The notes beneath the pieces were generated by a model. The model did not search any database. It worked only from the letters and a program-made list of their open reading frames with translations, and was not told the origin of the DNA. From Sanderia malayensis (Eukaryota > Cnidaria > Scyphozoa > Semaeostomeae > Pelagiidae), in NCBI GenBank assembly GCA_013076295.1, contig RQOL01000618.1, positions 1,736,001 to 1,800,000 on the forward strand: a DNA stretch of 64,000 nt, in the 5' to 3' direction. A program made the position numbers and the translations under genes. Each line of letters opens with the position of its first letter. Position 1 is the first letter of the stretch. Positions 59,773-64,000 of this stretch are shown piece after piece.

Positions 59773-62700
59773 GTCACAAAAAGACGTCAAACCAAGAGCC
59801 AACTCATTTCAAGCATGCAGCTGTATCGTCTGATCATCACCTTTGCTCTGAGATTGGCAAACGGATCTTGCAGAAAGGAGGCAGCGCTGTGGATTCCATC
59901 ATTTCTGTTCAATTCTGTGTTGAGGTGGTCAATTCCCACTCAACTGGCATTGGCGGTGGAGGATTCATGCTTGTTTATGACAAAAAATCAGGTTTCTTAT
60001 GCTTTTCTTTGGTTGTTTTCTATGGCTGACCTCGATTGTTTCTTCTCTGTGTATAATCTGCTATGGCATGCAATTATCTACTCAGCTCTGCTCTGCCGTA
60101 AATTGCTATGCTGTGCTTTAAATTGCTTAGTAGGTTTACTTGGCCTTGCTGTTACTTTGCTTTGCTTGGCTTTGCTTTGCTTTGCTTTGCTTTGCTTTGC
60201 TTTGCTTTGCTCCATTCCATTCCTATCTATCCGCACCTTTTTGTACAAATGTCTATGCATATCATGACTATAAACATAATATCCTGACCATTCTCTTTGT
60301 AATTCAGGTAAAGCAAGTGCCTTTGATTTCCGAGAGACCTTGCCATTGGGATTCAGAGACAATGCCAGTGAGTACAGATGATACCTCCACGCTGTTTATC
60401 TACAATTGCAAATACCCCGTTGTTGTTCTATTCCTATGCTATCCCTTAAGATAGTCTATGTACACATCTGTATCGACACTTACATTGAATAATGTTGTCA
60501 ATTCAGACAAAACTCAAGGAGAGACTGTTCTCGTTCCCGGCGTACTAAGAGGCTTAGAGCATGCGCACAAGAAATTTGGTAAGCTGCCGTGGGATGTTCT
60601 CTTGGCACCTGCAATCGAAGTCTGTGAACGAGGCTTCAAAATACACGAGGCTCTTGGCCACGCAATTGAGAAAAAGGATACTTACATCATGGACAACCCT
60701 GGCTTGAAGTAAGCGGTGTTTTTATTTTTGTAAGCCAACAGGCTATTCATAAAGCTGCATCCTATGCATCGTATGCATCGTATGTATTGTATCGTATGTA
60801 TTGTATGCATCGTATGCATCGTATGTATTGTATCGTATGTCAACAGAGACAGCTGTTGTAGTTATTGACGTACTTAATTAGGGATTATGATACACAGTAT
60901 GCCCCATACACAGTATGATACACCCCACCACAGATAAACTGACTAAAATAAACTTGAACCTTGGATTTTTTTAAAACAATAGATAGAACAATAGTCTGTT
61001 GTTTCTTGACAATACCCTGGTCCCAAAGAGCAAATTTCTAAGCGGCAAGGTAACACTGTATCTGTAATACTTTTCAGGTCCTTGTATGCGCCTAATGGCA
61101 AATTACTGAAGACAGGCGACATTTTAAAACGTCCAGTGTTAGCAAAGACGTTCAAAAAGATTGCAGAGAAGGGAGCAGATGAGTTCTACAAGTAATCATT
61201 CAATTTTAGAGCAAATTTTTCTTTTAATTCACTCAATCTTACTTGTGTATGACGTGTAAGAGAAAGCTATGGAGCCTCTGTAGATTTTTGGATGGTTACA
61301 AACCCTTGAGTAAATTGAATTGTAGTTCTTGATTCATGAATTGAATTCTTGTGTCTCTCTTTTCTGCAGGGGAAAAATGGCGGCACAGATCGTCAAGGAC
61401 ATCCAAGAAGCAGGCGGATTTATGACATTGACTGATTTAAGTGGATACAGAGCGATTGAAAAAGGACCACTCAGAACTAAAGTCAATGGTTTAGAAATGC
61501 TTTCAACACCTCCACCTGGTAGTGGTGCTCTCATTTCATTGGCTCTGAAAATCATGTCAGGTATGACGTAATCTTTGTTCAGCCTCGTATTAGTTTTGCT
61601 ACTCCTGTCAACACTTTTCTTTGCTCTAATATGCTTCTGTAATTTTTAATGTCAACTTTATTGTAAAAGCCTAGGCGTTATCTTTTTATTGAAACTTATT
61701 CTTGTTTCATGCTATGCTCTGCTTTTCTTTGCTTTCCTCTGCCATGTCCCTTTTTACTCTGCTCTGCATTGCTCTGTATTGGTCTGCTCTGCTCTGTTCT
61801 GCATTGGTCTGCTCTGCTCTGTTCTCCACAACCTCTGTTGGCTCAAACCAATATCTTTATACACTTATGTATCATAAACCCTTACATTCGCACTTTTTTG
61901 CAAGGTTTCAATTGGACACGTGACGATATAACAAAACCAGAGCGACTGGCCTTGACGTATCATCGCATTGTTGAATCTTTGAAATTTGCATACGCTCCTT
62001 TCACATACCTCGGCGACCCTAAATTCACAAATCACACGGAAGAAGTAAGTCTAGGCCTATTTACCCCACGCCATTGTTTACCTCATGCAATACTGTATTT
62101 GCATCAGTAAGTCCTATCTACCATACATGTATCTGGTTTATATTGCAACACTATGCTGCTTCCATCGGCAATTAAACGCTCAGCTAATTCCATTACTATA
62201 AAATCACAACAAGAAGATATTGACGCTTTTCTTGTTTGCTTTCTAGGTTATAAAATATATGTTGGATGACAAAATTGCAGAGAACATGCGAGCAAGGATA
62301 GACAACGTTTCTCATACTGTTAATTATTATGGACCACATAGCACTGCTAAGCCTGAAGATAAAAGAGGAACTTCACACATGTCTGTTCTCGGACCCCATG
62401 GCGATGCAGCATCTTTAACATCTACTATAAATGCATAGTAAGTCATTTGTTAACTTCTTTATTGCTTTTTCAACTTCTTTTCTTCTTCTTTGCTCAGTTC
62501 TTCGTATTTTCCTTTTCGCTTGTTTTCAACTTCGCTATTTTCCTCAACTGTTTTTTTCTTTGCCTTTTTCGTATTTTTCTTCTTTGTTCTTCTTCTTTAT
62601 TTTCTTTTTCTTTGTTTACCTTTTTTTGTTTATATTATTTGTTTCCTTTATTTTTCTTCTTTTTGTTCTCTTCTTCGCTTTCTTCTTTAAGTTTTATTCT

Positions 62701-63862
62701 TTTATCCTTTCATCTTCTGTTTCACTTTCTTCTTGCTTCTTTTTTTTATTTTTATTTTTTTCTCTACTTGTACAATGATATCATCAACAAAAGCAACAGT
62801 GTTAATTGTTCATACCTTTATCATTTAGTTTTGGTTCTAAGCTTCGATCCCAAGAGCTTGGCATAATCTTCAACAACGAATTGGCAGACTTTAGCGAATT
62901 CTGGCCTAGTGTTTACAATTTAGAAAGGGACAGAAAGATTCCTGGCAAAAGACCAATGTCTAAGTCTTCGCCCATTATTTTTCTCGACAATAAAAAGAAT
63001 GTTAGGGGAGTTTTTGGTGCAGCTGGGGGATTTTTTATACCATCATGCTTGACAATGGCAAGTCATTTATTCATTCTTTTGATAACAGAGAAAAGTTATA
63101 TTCACGTTATAATTCTTTTCAGTTCAAGCTGCTAGTATGCACTTGCACGCCCAGATAGGCCATTGTTTGACATATTTTTATTTTTATTCCAGTCTATTGC
63201 AAACTGGCTGTTCTTCAGAGATAACATAAAGCAAGCTATCACGCGACCAAGACTCCATTGTCAGCTATTTCCACCCACTGTGGTTTATGAGCCGAACTTC
63301 CCGCCCGATTTGATACCGCAATTGCAGAAATTTTCACATGCCTACGTCACAAATAGTACGTATGACGTGTCAGGTACGATGTCTTATGGGTCCTTTGTGG
63401 CTTCGTTTTCGTTCTCTGTACCCACGGCAGTTTTTCATTAAGTGAAAACGAGGCTGTGGCGGGAATTGTCAATTTTTGAAACACGTGCGGTCTTAAAATT
63501 GCCAATTTTCTGCGTTGCTTCCTAAAGCTAGTTGTTGTGCCTCAAGGTTTTGGTTCGTGCAAAGTTTTATTACTTGACAAACAGTCCCTGCAACACGAGG
63601 ACTGTATATTTAATACAGAGTCAAGTATTTCATGCCGTACGGTTTCCAGTATTTTTTGCAAAGCAATGTAGTGTGTCTTTGTGATAACACAGACTGCAAA
63701 TGTCCCTTCTTGTTTAACGAGTAATGGCCTAAAATTTCTCGTTTATTTTCAGGTCAACTGAATGCCATAATGGGCGTCGTTCAAGCTATTGTCAAAGAAG
63801 AAAATGGGAAAATTTCAGCCGAAGCTGATATTAGAAAAGGTGGTAAACCATCTGGATATTAA
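59773..63862 (+). CDS. GGT: Gamma-glutamyltransferase, ten exons visible, 5' exon not found
   Basis: GGT is a cell-surface Ntn-hydrolase that cleaves glutathione and transfers the gamma-glutamyl group. Exons: 59773-59991, 60308-60367, 60507-60708, 61078-61191, 61370-61560, 61905-62044, 62247-62437, 62829-63057, 63193-63373, 63753-63862. About 544 residues are visible. The autoprocessing and catalytic Thr stands in RGTSHMSV. Other active-site elements are present: the Arg of FDFRETLP, STINAYFGSK, NNELADF, SKSSP and GAAGG. The protein ends KGGKPSGY, as in the human enzyme (KGGEPAGY). The first visible exon begins in phase 1 at an AG acceptor, so the exon with the signal anchor lies upstream and was not found. 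The intron after 63057 uses a GC donor. Confidence 0.92.
60150..60212 (+). repeat. (TTTGC)n microsatellite in a GGT intron
   Basis: A run of tttgc pentamers, about eight nearly perfect units. It gives a spurious Lys-Gln-Ser-Ala frame on the minus strand. Confidence 0.9.
60760..60842 (+). repeat. Short tandem repeat (atcgtatgc/attgtatc)n in a GGT intron
   Basis: Alternating gcatcgtat and gtattgtat units occur about eight times. Confidence 0.8.
60955..61060. repeat. Possible degenerate copy of the FCHO foldback family in a GGT intron
   Basis: The motifs 'acaatagatagaacaatag' and 'tgacaataccctggt' resemble the interior of the 41390, 42476 and 43355 elements, but terminal repeats are eroded. 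Confidence 0.35.
62445..62765 (+). repeat. Extended polypyrimidine tract in a GGT intron
   Basis: About 320 bases are nearly all T and C with a strong strand bias. It explains overlapping Phe-rich open frames in all plus frames. Confidence 0.85.
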
Positions 63863-64000
63863 ATTAATATTTGATTAATCATGAAACATCGCCTCAATCT
63901 ATCCAACACTGCGATGCCACCCTGCCAGAGGAACATAAATTTTTACCAAAGATAGGCAACATAAACAGTATATAAAGATAAAAATTCACTGCATATAACT

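Noticed and set aside
60078..60362. Minus-strand frame with repeated Lys-Gln-Ser-Lys-Ala
   Set aside because: It is the antisense of the (TTTGC)n repeat in a GGT intron.
62431..62866. Overlapping Phe/Leu/Ser-rich frames resembling membrane proteins
   Set aside because: They arise in three frames from one polypyrimidine tract in an intron, and the flanking GGT exons splice across it.

Overview
The window is a 64 kb stretch of an animal nuclear genome. It is AT-rich, gene-dense and intron-rich. The genes have GT-AG introns (a few apparent GC-AG) and clear orthologues of animal proteins: intraflagellar transport, GPI-anchor synthesis, ORP lipid transfer, clathrin endocytosis, calreticulin and RNF11. 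Small foldback elements with GC-rich 'AAACGCCCCC'-type ends, TTAGGG-bearing repeats and a Cys-Pro-rich secreted protein suggest a marine invertebrate, perhaps an anthozoan cnidarian. The species assignment is an inference and is not firm. All exon borders were set by hand from splice consensus, reading phase and recalled family sequence; no search was run.

Layout. 0-2.4 kb: 3' part of HSPB11/IFT25. 5.7-11 kb: three consecutive single-exon genes (a divergent G-protein alpha subunit, cyclin H, an F-box/LRR protein). 11.3-19.6 kb: an OSBPL9-type oxysterol-binding protein in 23 exons, with PH domain, FFAT motif and lipid-binding domain. 20.6-25.2 kb: a DOMON plus cytochrome b561 membrane protein of ferric-chelate-reductase type. 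25.5-27.0 kb, minus strand: an unrecognised acidic protein with a predicted N-myristoylation start, head-to-head with PIGW. 27.2-31.9 kb: PIGW, whose first intron holds a 133-bp minisatellite carrying TTAGGG-like blocks and a foldback element. 32.3-35.0 kb: a thioredoxin-fold ER protein without a CXXC site. 35.6-36.5 kb: single-exon SAP30BP.

37.0-47.0 kb: a 27-exon FCHO gene (F-BAR plus mu-homology domain) with four foldback elements in its introns. 48.1-49.7 kb: PNKP without its FHA domain and with two candidate starts. 50.2-52.4 kb: calreticulin. 53.2-53.9 kb, minus strand: a small secreted PAN/apple-like protein. 54.7-56.2 kb: RNF11. 57.7-59.3 kb: a secreted low-complexity protein with a 14-cysteine Cys-Pro tail. 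59.8-63.9 kb: a gamma-glutamyltransferase whose 5' exon was not found.

The genes are independent housekeeping and cell-biology loci rather than an operon or pathway cluster; only the minus-strand gene and PIGW look likely to share a promoter. The points most worth following up are the PIGW-intron minisatellite, the Cys-Pro secreted protein, the unrecognised myristoylated protein, the non-catalytic thioredoxin-like protein and the dual-start PNKP.
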